From assembly GCA_028283625.1 (NCBI GenBank), contig JAPWKG010000013.1:1-64000 (forward strand): a DNA stretch of 64,000 nucleotides, read 5' to 3'. Of this stretch, positions 33,383-44,581 are shown in pieces. Within the stretch, counting starts at the first letter, position 1, and each line of letters opens with the position of its first letter. A program made the translations under genes and the position numbers. Under the pieces are notes generated by a model. The model did not search any database. It worked only from the letters and a program-made list of their open reading frames with translations, and was not told the DNA's origin. The DNA is from Acidobacteriaceae bacterium (GTDB lineage Bacteria; Acidobacteriota; Terriglobia; Terriglobales; Acidobacteriaceae).

Positions 33383-34726
33383 TCACGGGATGGGAGGCAA
33401 AACGGCATGACGCGCCGAAGGAAGGTTGATGAGCACGCCTGAGGAGAAGATCTCGATGCCGGTATCAGCCTGCGACAGCGCCTGATAGAAGTAGATCTGG
33501 TTGGCGTAAGGTGTAGTGGCAAAGTAGGTGATCGCGCGCGGCAGGGCTGTGATGTGGGGCGGCGTGGTTCTTTGAGGCGAAGTAACGAGGCGCGCGAAGA
33601 GGATTGCAGAGTTCGCCGTCATAAGCAGTGCCAGGGTTCCGATGAGTGGGAACAGCCGGGAGGGACTCTGGAAGATCAGGATAAGCGCGATGCCGAGCAA
33701 GACCTGCAGCAGGCGTGCTCCGGGGTCGCCGATACCGAGCGCTGCGCTGGGCAAAAGCAGGACAACGGGAAGCGTGGAAAGAATGGCGAGCCAGAGAAAC
33801 CGCTGCGGCGTGCGTTCACGCAGGTGATCACGCGCGGTGCGCACGATGAGCCATCCTGAAAGCAACGCAAGCAGAACGTTGCAGAGGAAGAAGACAAGAA
33901 GTCGGGCTCCCGTGTGCACGGGAAAGTAACCGAGGATGGGATTCACGAACCCGAAGCTCTTGAGGTACGAGTTGGCTTTGAAGAGCCAGAAGCTGACAGA
34001 GAGATAACGCTGCGCTGCGACCTGGCCGGTTTCTCCGTCGACATTATGAAAGACGAAGTAGCGCGCAAAGATATACCAGAGCGTGAGCAGAACGGTGGGC
34101 GCCATGCTCCAGAGCAGGCCCCTGCGGCGCAGCTGCGCGGCGTACCAGAAGAGCATCCAACAACAGAATGCAAACGGGATCATGTGCGTGAAGAAGGCCA
34201 GGACGAGCACAAGCGCCAGAGGAGCATCAAACGAACGTGCGGGGTGCTCACCTTGCGCGCGGCGCAGCAGCATGGAAGCAAAGAGTACCGCCCAGGCCAC
34301 GCCCAGCACGAAGTTGACGAACCCGTACCAGAGATCGACGCTGAAGAAAGCCGCGACGGGTACGAGCGCCCACATCCAACCGCTGAGCCTAAGCGTGCGC
34401 GCGAAGTGATGCAGGGCGTAAAAGCAGAGAGCAAACTGCACGCAAAGCCATAGCTTGCCCGCAATGGCCCACGGGAAAAACAGAGCAAAACACGCAACGC
34501 CGAAAGTAGCAGCGGAGTTCGGCACCGGGTAGAGCTTGACCAGATGCGCGGTCTCGGGAAGGTGCTTCCAGTGATGGGAAAGAAGCACGCCCTGATACGT
34601 CCAGTTTGCATAGTCCGCAAGCGCGGCTGGAAACGGGTGCAGGAAAAGGAATGCGCCAAAAAGCAGGAAGAGAGCGGCACCAAGAAACTCTGCATTCAGC
34701 CATTTCATTGGCCTGTTGGAACTCAT
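33383..34726 (-). CDS. Polytopic membrane protein, tandem paralogue 1
   Basis: A 447-residue protein with about ten membrane helices. I recognise no named family. It aligns along its full length with the next gene (34783-36111). Shared blocks are DYANWTYQGVLL, KLYPVPNS, GKLWLCVQ, FFTHMIPFAFC, LTLWYIFARYF, FKANSYLKSFGFVNP, LGIGDPGARLLQ and IEIFSSGVLIN. The arrangement, with an aromatic extracytoplasmic loop after helix 1 and many helices, resembles GT-C-like or polyprenyl-linked sugar transferases, but no DxD/DE site can be asserted. A strong RBS (AGGTGAT before the ATG) precedes the start, 56 bp after its paralogue. Confidence 0.7.
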   Translation of the reverse strand: MSSNRPMKWLNAEFLGAALFLLFGAFLFLHPFPAALADYANWTYQGVLLSHHWKHLPETAHLVKLYPVPNSAATFGVACFALFFPWAIAGKLWLCVQFALCFYALHHFARTLRLSGWMWALVPVAAFFSVDLWYGFVNFVLGVAWAVLFASMLLRRAQGEHPARSFDAPLALVLVLAFFTHMIPFAFCCWMLFWYAAQLRRRGLLWSMAPTVLLTLWYIFARYFVFHNVDGETGQVAAQRYLSVSFWLFKANSYLKSFGFVNPILGYFPVHTGARLLVFFLCNVLLALLSGWLIVRTARDHLRERTPQRFLWLAILSTLPVVLLLPSAALGIGDPGARLLQVLLGIALILIFQSPSRLFPLIGTLALLMTANSAILFARLVTSPQRTTPPHITALPRAITYFATTPYANQIYFYQALSQADTGIEIFSSGVLINLPSARHAVLPPIP

Positions 34727-34782
34727 CCCATCACCTTACACTGCTGCCGCGGCTTGCACTGAGCCAAGCACGGAAAGAATGC

Positions 34783-36111
34783 CTAGGGGCGCGGACCAGC
34801 GTGGCGATTGAGGAGCATGCCGGTGGGAAAAACTTCGAGCGTGAGATCGCCCCGCTCCAGCGCGCGATAGAAAAGGTCCTGATCGTCGTTCGGGATCAGG
34901 GTGAAGGAAAGCAGGGCTCGTGGCCACTTCGGTGGCTGCTGTGCCGAACTGTAGTGCGAGGAGAAGGCAAAGTGCTGGAAGAGCACGAGCCCAGCCAGAG
35001 AGAGAGCCAGCGAGGCGATGCTGGCCAACTTCATCCAAAGATCATCCCTCCTGACCAGAAGGACAAGCGTGGGAGCGAGCACGGTTTGCAGCAGGCGTGC
35101 TCCAGGATCGGACACCCCAAGCGCTTTGCCGGGCAGAAGAAGAACGAACGGCACAAGCAGGAGAACCGAAGCCCAGAAAAAGCGCAGCTCGTTTCCGCGC
35201 CGGATTCCTTGACGGACCGAACGAAGGAAGCAGAGCAAGACGATGCAGGCCAAAACGAAGTTCAAAACAAAGAGCAACAGAAAGATGGTGTGACCGAAGA
35301 AGATCACGTTCCAGCCGTGCGGGTTGACGGACCCGAAGGACTTGAGCCAGGTGTTGGCTTTGAAGGCAAAGAAGGCCGGGGTGAACGGCTTCGCCGTTTC
35401 CTGCATGTAGGTTTGGCCGTCTGCGTTGCCTTCGAGCAGAAAACGCCCTGCGATGTACCAGAGTGTGAGCACGAAGACCGGTGCAAGATTGATCAGCACT
35501 CTCCAACGCCGCGTCTGCACAGAGTAGGCGAGCAACAGCAGACCGCAAAAAGCGCAGGGGATCATGTGCGTGAAGAAGGCAGCGATGAGTACAAGCGCCA
35601 ACGGCCATTGCCAGCCAGACTCCTCGCCTGCTGAACTCCGCACACGCATCAGGAGCATGGCTGTAAACCAAAGCACCCAGCACAGGCCAAACTGGAAGTT
35701 CATGAAGCCGTACCAGAAGCTTACGTTGAAGAACAACGCCGCGGGCGCGATGATCCAGATAGGCCAGGCTGCGCCGGAGGTACGCACCAGTGCGCGCAGG
35801 GTAAAGAAACTGAACCCCAGTTGAACGCAAAGCCAAAGCTTGGCCGCAAGCTTCCAGGAGCACAGGAGCGCAAAGACAGCGATCCCGACGGTCTCTGTGC
35901 TGTTGGGAACCGGATAGTGTTTGAGCTGATGAAACGGATCTGCGATTCCGAGTACGTGGTTGCGCAGGAGAACACCCTGATAGGTCCAGTCGGCGTAATC
36001 GGTAAGGCTGGGAGGAGCGGTGCGGAAGAGCAACAGTGCGGCATAGACAAGAAAAATCCCGGCAGCAAAGAGCTCGGCTGCCGGGATTTTTACATTGTGT
36101 TCAGAAGACAT
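34783..36111 (-). CDS. Polytopic membrane protein, tandem paralogue 2
   Basis: A 442-residue protein with about ten membrane helices, homologous throughout to the neighbouring 33383-34726 protein, including DYADWTYQGVLL, KHYPVPNS, GKLWLCVQ, FFTHMIPCAFC, FKANTWLKSFGSVNP, LGVSDPGARLLQ and LEVFPTGMLLN. The N-termini align in register from MSS, which supports ATG 36111. The gene begins four bases after the mdh stop and has no clear RBS. Codons 7-21, encoding the start of the first helix, form a perfect 15-bp terminator-like hairpin. Expression may therefore depend on ribosomes continuing from mdh. Function unknown. Confidence 0.7.
   Translation of the reverse strand: MSSEHNVKIPAAELFAAGIFLVYAALLLFRTAPPSLTDYADWTYQGVLLRNHVLGIADPFHQLKHYPVPNSTETVGIAVFALLCSWKLAAKLWLCVQLGFSFFTLRALVRTSGAAWPIWIIAPAALFFNVSFWYGFMNFQFGLCWVLWFTAMLLMRVRSSAGEESGWQWPLALVLIAAFFTHMIPCAFCGLLLLAYSVQTRRWRVLINLAPVFVLTLWYIAGRFLLEGNADGQTYMQETAKPFTPAFFAFKANTWLKSFGSVNPHGWNVIFFGHTIFLLLFVLNFVLACIVLLCFLRSVRQGIRRGNELRFFWASVLLLVPFVLLLPGKALGVSDPGARLLQTVLAPTLVLLVRRDDLWMKLASIASLALSLAGLVLFQHFAFSSHYSSAQQPPKWPRALLSFTLIPNDDQDLFYRALERGDLTLEVFPTGMLLNRHAGPRP
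36051..36091 (-). terminator. Intrinsic terminator embedded in the start of a coding gene
   Basis: On the minus strand AAAAATCCCGGCAGC (36091-36077) and GCTGCCGGGATTTTT (36066-36052) form a perfect 15-bp stem with a 10-base loop and end in TTTTTC. It begins 25 bases after the mdh stop, the normal distance for an mdh terminator, yet lies inside codons 7-21 of the following membrane protein gene. Confidence 0.85.
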
Positions 36112-36115
36112 GCTT

Positions 36116-38595
<2,480 letters not shown>

Positions 38596-38784
38596 GTGAT
38601 GAGAACTCCAAATGGGAGGGAATGGTTCAAAAACAGCAGGCTCGAAAAACGTCTTCGCAACATGCCACGACAGGAGTAGTGTATCGGCAGCGACCCGGAT
38701 AACTCCAAGTGCCTTTATTGCGTCTCACTTAGCCAAAGAGCATCGGGATACGATAAAATCTTCACAGGCGGCCCAGCGAATTCC

Positions 38785-39240
38785 ATGGACGATAGCCCCC
38801 AAACCGATCTTTCTCCCCTTGACCTGCAGACGCAAGTGCCCCAGCTTGCTGCACTTGCGGCGTTTCGGTTCCAGCTGCGCCACTTCCTTTCCTTTAGCGA
38901 AGTGGCCTCAGAACGAGCAGGAATTCAAGCCCAACAGTACCAGCTGATGCAGGTGATTGCTGCGATGCCGGCGACGGAACAGGCTTCGATCAGCTATCTT
39001 GCCGACCGAATGGTTCTGCGTCACAACTCAACGGTAGAGTTGGTGGACCGAGCGGAGAAGGCTGGGTTGGTGGCGCGCCGCAATGATGCAAAAGATCTGC
39101 GCAAGAGCCTGGTCGTGCTGACACCGCACGGGATCGGGATTCTTCGCCAACTGGTCGAAGACCACGTTCGAGAGATTAAACGGATCAACGGCGATTTATC
39201 AGCAGCCCTGCGGGCTGTTGTGGGATCGGAGACGGAGTGA
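38785..39240 (+). CDS. MarR-family transcriptional regulator
   Basis: A 151-residue regulator with a winged helix-turn-helix: a recognition region ISYLADRMVLRHNSTVELVD and a wing RRNDAKDLRKSLVVLTPHG, flanked by dimerisation helices. MarR proteins usually repress a nearby gene and release DNA on binding a small molecule. Its stop overlaps the GTG start of the ClC channel gene by four bases (GTGA), so the pair are co-translated. It may sense a condition linked to chloride or acid, by inference. Confidence 0.88.
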   Translation: MDDSPQTDLSPLDLQTQVPQLAALAAFRFQLRHFLSFSEVASERAGIQAQQYQLMQVIAAMPATEQASISYLADRMVLRHNSTVELVDRAEKAGLVARRNDAKDLRKSLVVLTPHGIGILRQLVEDHVREIKRINGDLSAALRAVVGSETE

Positions 39241-41114
39241 CAACCGAAAGTGGCAGTACGCGGCTGAGAGATTACTCAGCCGATAGTCGCATTTTGTATG
39301 TAAGCGCGTTGGCGGCCGGGTTGGGCGCCATCGCTTCAGTCGCCGCGTGGGCGCTGCTAGAGATGATTGCGCTGTGCACGAATCTGTTTTACTTTCACCA
39401 GCTGAGCTTTGAAGAGCATGACCCCTGGCAGTCGGCGATGCGGTGGTGGAGCATGTTCAACCCGGCGATCGGCGGCTTAATGGTTGGCCTCATTGCGCGC
39501 TTTCTTTCCCCACGCGTGCGCGGGCACGGTATGCCGGAGGCCGTGGAGACGATCGTCTTCGGCGGCGGCAAGGTGCAACCACGCGTAGCGGTGCTGAAGC
39601 CGGTGGCTACCGCGGTGGCGATCGGCTCGGGTGGGCCGTTCGGCGCGGAGGGCCCGGTGATCGTCACCGGCGGCGCGATCGGCTCGGTGCTGGGACAGCT
39701 GCTGCCGATGACCGACTCAGAACGCACGGTGCTGATGGTGGCAGGGGCTTCGGCCGGTATGGCCGCGACCTTCAACTGCCCGATGAGCGCGATTCTGCTG
39801 GCGGTTGAAATTCTGCTGTTTGAATGGAAGCCGCGTTCGCTGGTGCCGGTCGCGATTGCCTGCGTGACGGCGGGTGCGGTGCGCCGCCTGCTGCTGGGGC
39901 CACACTCTCTGCTGCACATGGAGGCGACGCATAGCCCGGTGTATCACCAGCAGATGCTGGGGGCGCTGGCTATCGGGGTGTGCGCCGCGTTCTTTGCCAT
40001 GCTGCTGGGGCGGGCGATCCACTTCAGCGAAGCCCAGTTTCGCAAGCTGCCGATTCACTGGATGTGGTGGCCTGCCCTTGGCGGCCTGGGCATCGGGCTG
40101 GGCGGATTGATCTTCCCGCGAGCGCTGGGCGTGGGCTACAGCACGCTGCAGGAGATCATCTCAAACGGCACGCAGACGAGCTGGAAGATTCTGGCCGGTG
40201 TTCTGGTGATCAAGTCCCTGATCTGGGTCTTCTCCCTGGGCTCAGAGACGGCCGGCGGTATTCTGGCGCCGTTGCTGCTGCTGGGCGCGGCGATGGGGGC
40301 GGCGCTGGGCCACCTTCTGCCCGAGATCATGGTGGGCTCGTGGGCACTGGTGGGAATGACCTCCCTACTGACGGCAGCGATCGGTTGCCCTCTGACCTCT
40401 GCGATGCTGGCGCTGGAGCTGACCCATAACGCAGGGCTGATGCTGCCGGTGTTGCTGGCCTGCATGGCGGCTTATGCGGTAAGCGTGCTGATTCAGCCGC
40501 GCTCGATGCTGACCGAGGCGCTGAGCGCCAAGGGGCTGCATCTGTCGCGTGAGTTCAGCGTGGATCCTCTGGAGACGATGCTCGTCTCGCAGGCGATGCA
40601 TACGAGCGTCTTTGCTCTGCCCCAGGAGGCGACGGTGCAGGCGGCGAAGGACTGGTTTCAGTCGCTGCAGGGCCGTGATTTGCGGCTGCACTGGCAACGC
40701 GTCTTCCCTCTGGTGGATAAGGACAATCGCCTGGTGGGCATGCTGACCAAGCACCAGATGCGCGTAGCGGCGATGACCGAAGATCCGGATGCTCCACTGC
40801 TGCCGTATGGTGTGGACGATGTGCAGGTGCTCTCGCCCTTCCATACGCTGAAAAACTCGGCGGCGACGATGGCGGAGTCGAAGATTACGTCGTACCCGGT
40901 GGTTTCCAGCGACGGCAAGCTGCTGGGCGTGATGACGATTGAAGACCTGCTACGCGGACGAAGCAAGGAGTCTCAGCGAGAGCATGACCGCTCACGTGTG
41001 CTGCGCCTGCGCTGGCCGTTTGGGCATCTGCCGCAGACAGAGGCCAAGACCGGAAGCGCTGTGCCTGCGCCGGGCTCGCCTGCAGCACAGGCAGGCAAAC
41101 AGGAAGACGCGTAA
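39237..41114 (+). CDS. ClC-type chloride channel or antiporter with CBS domains
   Basis: A 625-residue protein with a ClC core of about 12 membrane helices (about 20-430). It has the anion-filter region AIGSGGPFGAEGPVIVTGGA, which contains the GxEGP gating glutamate, and GSETAGGILAPLLLLG. Two CBS domains follow (about 440-590; LGVMTIEDLLRG ends the second), with a Pro/Ala-rich tail. Such proteins move Cl- (some exchange H+) and CBS pairs can sense nucleotides. GTG 39237 overlaps the MarR gene. A terminator follows. Confidence 0.92.
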   Translation: MTTESGSTRLRDYSADSRILYVSALAAGLGAIASVAAWALLEMIALCTNLFYFHQLSFEEHDPWQSAMRWWSMFNPAIGGLMVGLIARFLSPRVRGHGMPEAVETIVFGGGKVQPRVAVLKPVATAVAIGSGGPFGAEGPVIVTGGAIGSVLGQLLPMTDSERTVLMVAGASAGMAATFNCPMSAILLAVEILLFEWKPRSLVPVAIACVTAGAVRRLLLGPHSLLHMEATHSPVYHQQMLGALAIGVCAAFFAMLLGRAIHFSEAQFRKLPIHWMWWPALGGLGIGLGGLIFPRALGVGYSTLQEIISNGTQTSWKILAGVLVIKSLIWVFSLGSETAGGILAPLLLLGAAMGAALGHLLPEIMVGSWALVGMTSLLTAAIGCPLTSAMLALELTHNAGLMLPVLLACMAAYAVSVLIQPRSMLTEALSAKGLHLSREFSVDPLETMLVSQAMHTSVFALPQEATVQAAKDWFQSLQGRDLRLHWQRVFPLVDKDNRLVGMLTKHQMRVAAMTEDPDAPLLPYGVDDVQVLSPFHTLKNSAATMAESKITSYPVVSSDGKLLGVMTIEDLLRGRSKESQREHDRSRVLRLRWPFGHLPQTEAKTGSAVPAPGSPAAQAGKQEDA

Positions 41115-41137
41115 ACGGAAAACAACGCAGCAGACGG

Positions 41138-41176
41138 AAAACGGTGCCACGAGCAAAACTCGTGGCACCGTTTTTC
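41138..41176. terminator. Bidirectional terminator between ClC and glutaredoxin genes
   Basis: AAAACGGTGCCACGAG (41138-41153) pairs perfectly with CTCGTGGCACCGTTTT (41159-41174) around CAAAA. This 16-bp stem has a T run on the plus side and, read on the minus strand, on the other side too. Confidence 0.9.
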
Positions 41177-41253
41177 TTTGAGACAAACTTCCTGTGAAAC
41201 GAACCTCCGCTTTCAAAAGAAGAGAGGTTTTGTGAGCAGGATGTTGTGGTGGC

Positions 41254-41511
41254 TTAGTCGTTGGGCACGCCGAAGAGTTCGGACATCTCTTCGTGCAGGA
41301 AACCCTGGCCAGGACGGTAGGGCTGCACCCACTTACCATCGACCACAAACTGCGGGATGCCACGCTTGCCGGTCTGACGAATCACCTCATCGGCAGCGCC
41401 GGGAACGGATTCGATATCGATCTCCTTGTAAGGGATCGAGTGCTTGGCGAGGAAGCGCTTGGCTTCACGGCAATCGCGGCACCAGTCGGCGGAATAAACA
41501 AGAAGTTCCAT
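41254..41511 (-). CDS. Glutaredoxin-like protein
   Basis: An 85-residue thioredoxin-fold protein starting MELLVYSADWCRDCREAKRF, with the active site CRDC at 11-14, the cis-Pro loop KRGIPQFVVDG, and a C-terminal helix. Its length fits small glutaredoxins (NrdH/Grx type). It should reduce disulfides in the cytoplasm. ATG 41511 is chosen because the longer upstream frame is not family sequence. The 190-bp gap to tadA holds a short near-perfect hairpin (about 41646-41664) and nothing else I can assign. Confidence 0.88.
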   Translation of the reverse strand: MELLVYSADWCRDCREAKRFLAKHSIPYKEIDIESVPGAADEVIRQTGKRGIPQFVVDGKWVQPYRPGQGFLHEEMSELFGVPND

Positions 41512-41701
41512 ACCGTCTATTGTCGCATTTTCGCCCAAAATCCGCGTCGGCCAGGCCGCGCGCTTTCTCTTGCCGGAGGCGATGTGCGCGGCGGCGCGCG
41601 AGAGAGAGCCTTGGGGCAAAGACGCGGCTGCGGGACGGCGTGTTTGCAGGAGGCACCTCCCTGCGTTCGGTTCTCCCACCTCATAAAAAGCAGGATGCGG
41701 G

Positions 41702-42181
41702 TCAGGTGGTCTTTGCGTTGGCTCGCCGGGAACGGAAAAAACCTGTGAGCATGGCGCTGCACTCTTCTGCAAGTACGCCGGAGGTGACCTCAACACGATG
41801 GTTGAGCGCGCTGTGATTGAGCGCCTGCAGGACAGAGCCATCGGCTCCGGCCTTGGGGTCGCGCGCGGCGTAGACCAGCCGGCCGAGCCGCGCGTGCGTC
41901 ATGGCTCCGGCGCACATGGCGCAGGGCTCCAGCGTGCAGACCAGCGTGCAACCGGTAAGCCGGTAGTTGCCCAGATGAGCCGCCGCGGCCCGCATGGCCA
42001 CGATCTCCGCGTGCGCGGTCGGGTCACTGAGACGGATGACCTGATTGTTGCCTGTGGCGAGGATTTCGCCCTGGGGCGAAAGGACGATTGCCCCAACGGG
42101 CACTTCTCCCGCTGCCTGTGCTGCCTGTGCCTCCGCAAGGGCAAGACGCATCAGGGCTTCATCGATCGGCAGCGGGTCCAT
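41702..42181 (-). CDS. tadA: tRNA-specific adenosine deaminase
   Basis: A 159-residue zinc deaminase that converts A34 to inosine in tRNA-Arg(ACG). The catalytic pair HAE (57-59, in SDPTAHAEIVAMRAA) and the zinc motif PCAMC (86-90) are intact. KAGADGSVLQALNHSALNH carries the family's substrate-loop sequence. The length is typical. It is transcribed after the amidohydrolase gene with a gap of 14 bases. Confidence 0.93.
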   Translation of the reverse strand: MDPLPIDEALMRLALAEAQAAQAAGEVPVGAIVLSPQGEILATGNNQVIRLSDPTAHAEIVAMRAAAAHLGNYRLTGCTLVCTLEPCAMCAGAMTHARLGRLVYAARDPKAGADGSVLQALNHSALNHRVEVTSGVLAEECSAMLTGFFRSRRANAKTT

Positions 42182-42195
42182 GCACTCGATTGTAC

Positions 42196-43545
42196 TTAGT
42201 TGGACGGCGGCGGATTGGGGATCAAACGCCCATGATGGTAGACCGCATCCATCTTCTCCGTGTTGCTGATGGCCACGGTGGGGTCAGCCTTGAGCACGAG
42301 AAGATCGGCCGAGTACCCGGGCTGGATGAGACCAACCTTGATTGCCGGATTGAGCTCGTGCATCAGCTTTCCAGTGGTTCCGGTCGCAATGCCGATGGCC
42401 TGCACGGGGGTGAGGCCCGAGGCGACCAGATCCTGCAGCTCACGATGCTCGCTGAAGCCGGGGATGCGTCCGGCCGTGGCACCGGAGTCCGTACCGAAGG
42501 CGACAGGGATACCGGCATCGTACACAAGCTTGAGGTTGGCTCGGGCCTGCTGCTCGTCATGCTGATGCACCTTGGTCGAAGGAGAGCTCAGCACTTTTTG
42601 CGCAAAGTCCGGTGCTTCGAACCTGGCCAGAAGCTCAGGACCCGCGGCTTCGCGCAGGAAAGGGCTCTTGAGCAACTCAGGCTCGGTGGCGTACAGGTAG
42701 AAGGCCTCGTCGAGAGCAAGCGTGGGGATGTACCAGGTGCCGTGCTGCTTCATGGCCGCGAGCAGAGCGTCGTCAATCGGTTCGTCGCGCACGGAGTGGC
42801 CGAGAACATCGACACCGTCCGCGACGAGCTTTTTCGCATCGTTCAAAGCGTAGACGTGGGCGACGACGCGCAGCTTATCCTTGTGCGCCTGATCGATGAC
42901 CGCAGCGTAGATGGCCGGGTCCATCTTGGGCACGGAGCCGTAGAAGGTATCGACCCAGACCTTTACGACGTCGGCATGATGCGCGGCGAAGGTATCAACC
43001 TCTTCCCTGGCCTGTTGCGGCGTGGTGGGACGGTACACCTGATCATCCGCGGTTTTGAAAGGCGGCGCGCCGTTCGGTACGCCGATGCCGCGACCTGCGG
43101 TGAGGATGGTGGCTCCGCCAAGCTTGCCATCACGCTGCTCCTGACGCAGGGTGTAGACCAGATCGCGGTTGAGACCGAGTGACAGCACGGTGGTTACGCC
43201 GTATCGCTCAAACTGGTTCAGAGAGGCGGTGACGTTCTCACGCGTGTAGGCATCGACCGAAGGCTGCGTGTTGTTGATTAGCACACCGAGGTGCGTATGC
43301 GCGGAAGCAAGGCCCGGGATAATAAATCGCCCGGTGCAATCAACCGTGGTTCCGTGCCGTCCGGCGCTGTGCAGGGTACCGGTGGGTGTCACCGAGGCGA
43401 TCTCGCCGTTGCGCATCAGGATGTCGACGTGTGGCTGCGGTGCGGAGCCGGAGCCATCCACCAGCGTTGCGTTGCGAAGAAGCGTCGTCTGCTGGGCAGA
43501 GGCAGCCACGGAAGCAGCAAGGAGAGCAAGGCCGAAGAGTCGCAT
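42196..43545 (-). CDS. Secreted amidohydrolase-family protein
   Basis: A 449-residue protein from ATG 43545, giving MRLFGLALLAASVAASAQQ, a signal peptide. The metal-dependent amidohydrolase core has IIPGLASAHTHLGVL (metal-binding His pair), DVVKVWVDTFYG, RVVAHVYALNDAKK, DVLGHSVRDEP, and VAFGTDSGATAGRIPGFSEH with the catalytic Asp. The closing VGLIQPGYSADLLVLKADP is typical of imidazolonepropionase- or prolidase-like relatives. The substrate is not determined. It lies between tadA and the HD-domain gene, with short gaps on both sides. Confidence 0.85.
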   Translation of the reverse strand: MRLFGLALLAASVAASAQQTTLLRNATLVDGSGSAPQPHVDILMRNGEIASVTPTGTLHSAGRHGTTVDCTGRFIIPGLASAHTHLGVLINNTQPSVDAYTRENVTASLNQFERYGVTTVLSLGLNRDLVYTLRQEQRDGKLGGATILTAGRGIGVPNGAPPFKTADDQVYRPTTPQQAREEVDTFAAHHADVVKVWVDTFYGSVPKMDPAIYAAVIDQAHKDKLRVVAHVYALNDAKKLVADGVDVLGHSVRDEPIDDALLAAMKQHGTWYIPTLALDEAFYLYATEPELLKSPFLREAAGPELLARFEAPDFAQKVLSSPSTKVHQHDEQQARANLKLVYDAGIPVAFGTDSGATAGRIPGFSEHRELQDLVASGLTPVQAIGIATGTTGKLMHELNPAIKVGLIQPGYSADLLVLKADPTVAISNTEKMDAVYHHGRLIPNPPPSN

Positions 43546-43566
43546 ACGTGTAAGACGCAACAGAAC

Positions 43567-44172
43567 TCAATTCAGGTGCTCTCCGGCTTCATGATTCAAC
43601 GCGGCAAGAAACTGCTGCAGCAGAAGCAGGCGCGGCGAGGCAAGCGCGCGGGTGGCTTCAAGCCGGATGCTGGCCGGAAGCTGCTGCATGTTTTTTTCAA
43701 GCGAACGCTGGACGTCCGCCAAGGTGTGAAAGCGGGTATCGGAACCCAGCTTGCTGGCGGTGCGGAGAAGGCCAATGGCACCGAGTTGCTCGAGGATGTC
43801 GGCGTCGCGCAACAGCGTTGCTTCTGCGGTTGTGGGCTCGTCCTGCGGTTGATGCTGGCGGATCACCTGCAGAACAGCGGGGATCTTGTGCGCGGGGAAA
43901 CCGGCCTGCGCGAGCAGCGGAGGCGCCTGATTGCAGACGTAGGCGACGTGGTCCCAATGGGCGAGCGCCTCAGGCTGTTCGGGCCGGTGACCGAGGAAGA
44001 CGCCGAGATCGTGTAGATAGGCAGCGGCGAAGACAACGTCGTCGTCGTAAGCGAGGCGCTCAAGCGTAGCGATCTGTTGCGCGAGCGCGTAGAGCCGTGG
44101 CTGGTGCGAAAACTTGTGCGCGGGCCTGGCTTCATGACGGAGATACGCAACCAGCCACGCGCGCCAGCTCAC
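43567..44172 (-). CDS. HD-domain phosphohydrolase-like protein
   Basis: A 201-residue protein with an HD-type metal site: His23 (FSHQPRL), His54-Asp55 (AAYLHDLGVFLGH), later His residues, and Asp in LLRDADILEQLG. HD proteins hydrolyse phosphate bonds in nucleotides or related compounds; the substrate is unknown. GTG start overlapping the upstream 108-residue gene by four bases (GTGA), so the two are translated together. It is followed after 21 bases by the amidohydrolase gene. Confidence 0.8.
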   Translation of the reverse strand: MSWRAWLVAYLRHEARPAHKFSHQPRLYALAQQIATLERLAYDDDVVFAAAYLHDLGVFLGHRPEQPEALAHWDHVAYVCNQAPPLLAQAGFPAHKIPAVLQVIRQHQPQDEPTTAEATLLRDADILEQLGAIGLLRTASKLGSDTRFHTLADVQRSLEKNMQQLPASIRLEATRALASPRLLLLQQFLAALNHEAGEHLN

Positions 44173-44495
44173 AGGCCGCGTACCTGCGGTGTAGCGTCCG
44201 GGCCAAAGAACCGTGCGATCTGCTCGGCGAGCTCACGCAGCTTGGGCTTGCGAGAGGAAGCTGAGGCTGCATCCAGCTCGAAGGCACGCTGCCAGATCTC
44301 AAACAGTACGGGCTCAATGCGGTCCGCGGTGAGCTCGGCGATTGACCAGCTACTGAGCACCTGATGAACCTCTTCGGCTTCGATCTCGTACTCGTCTGCG
44401 GGAGCACCTTCTGCGAGGAAACCTTCGACGTCGACGGTGGCTACGATTTCGTTGATGGATTCAAGGTCAGGTGGTGGTGGCCAGGGCTTACTCAT
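44169..44495 (-). CDS. Small acidic protein coupled to an HD-domain gene
   Basis: A 108-residue protein, acidic in the first half (VDVEGFLAEGAPADEYEIEA) and helical at the end (RKPKLRELAEQIARFFGPD). There is no signal peptide or membrane segment. I recognise no family. The stop overlaps the HD-domain gene start, and the codon pattern matches its neighbours, so it is very likely real. It may be a partner of the HD protein, by inference from the overlap. Confidence 0.65.
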   Translation of the reverse strand: MSKPWPPPPDLESINEIVATVDVEGFLAEGAPADEYEIEAEEVHQVLSSWSIAELTADRIEPVLFEIWQRAFELDAASASSRKPKLRELAEQIARFFGPDATPQVRGL

Positions 44496-44581
44496 AAGGA
44501 AGGGATCTGCTCCTAAAAAATACGCGTGCGCGCTACGAGATGGTTCTCTCGATTTGCTTAAGATACTCCGGAGCCGCGCAA

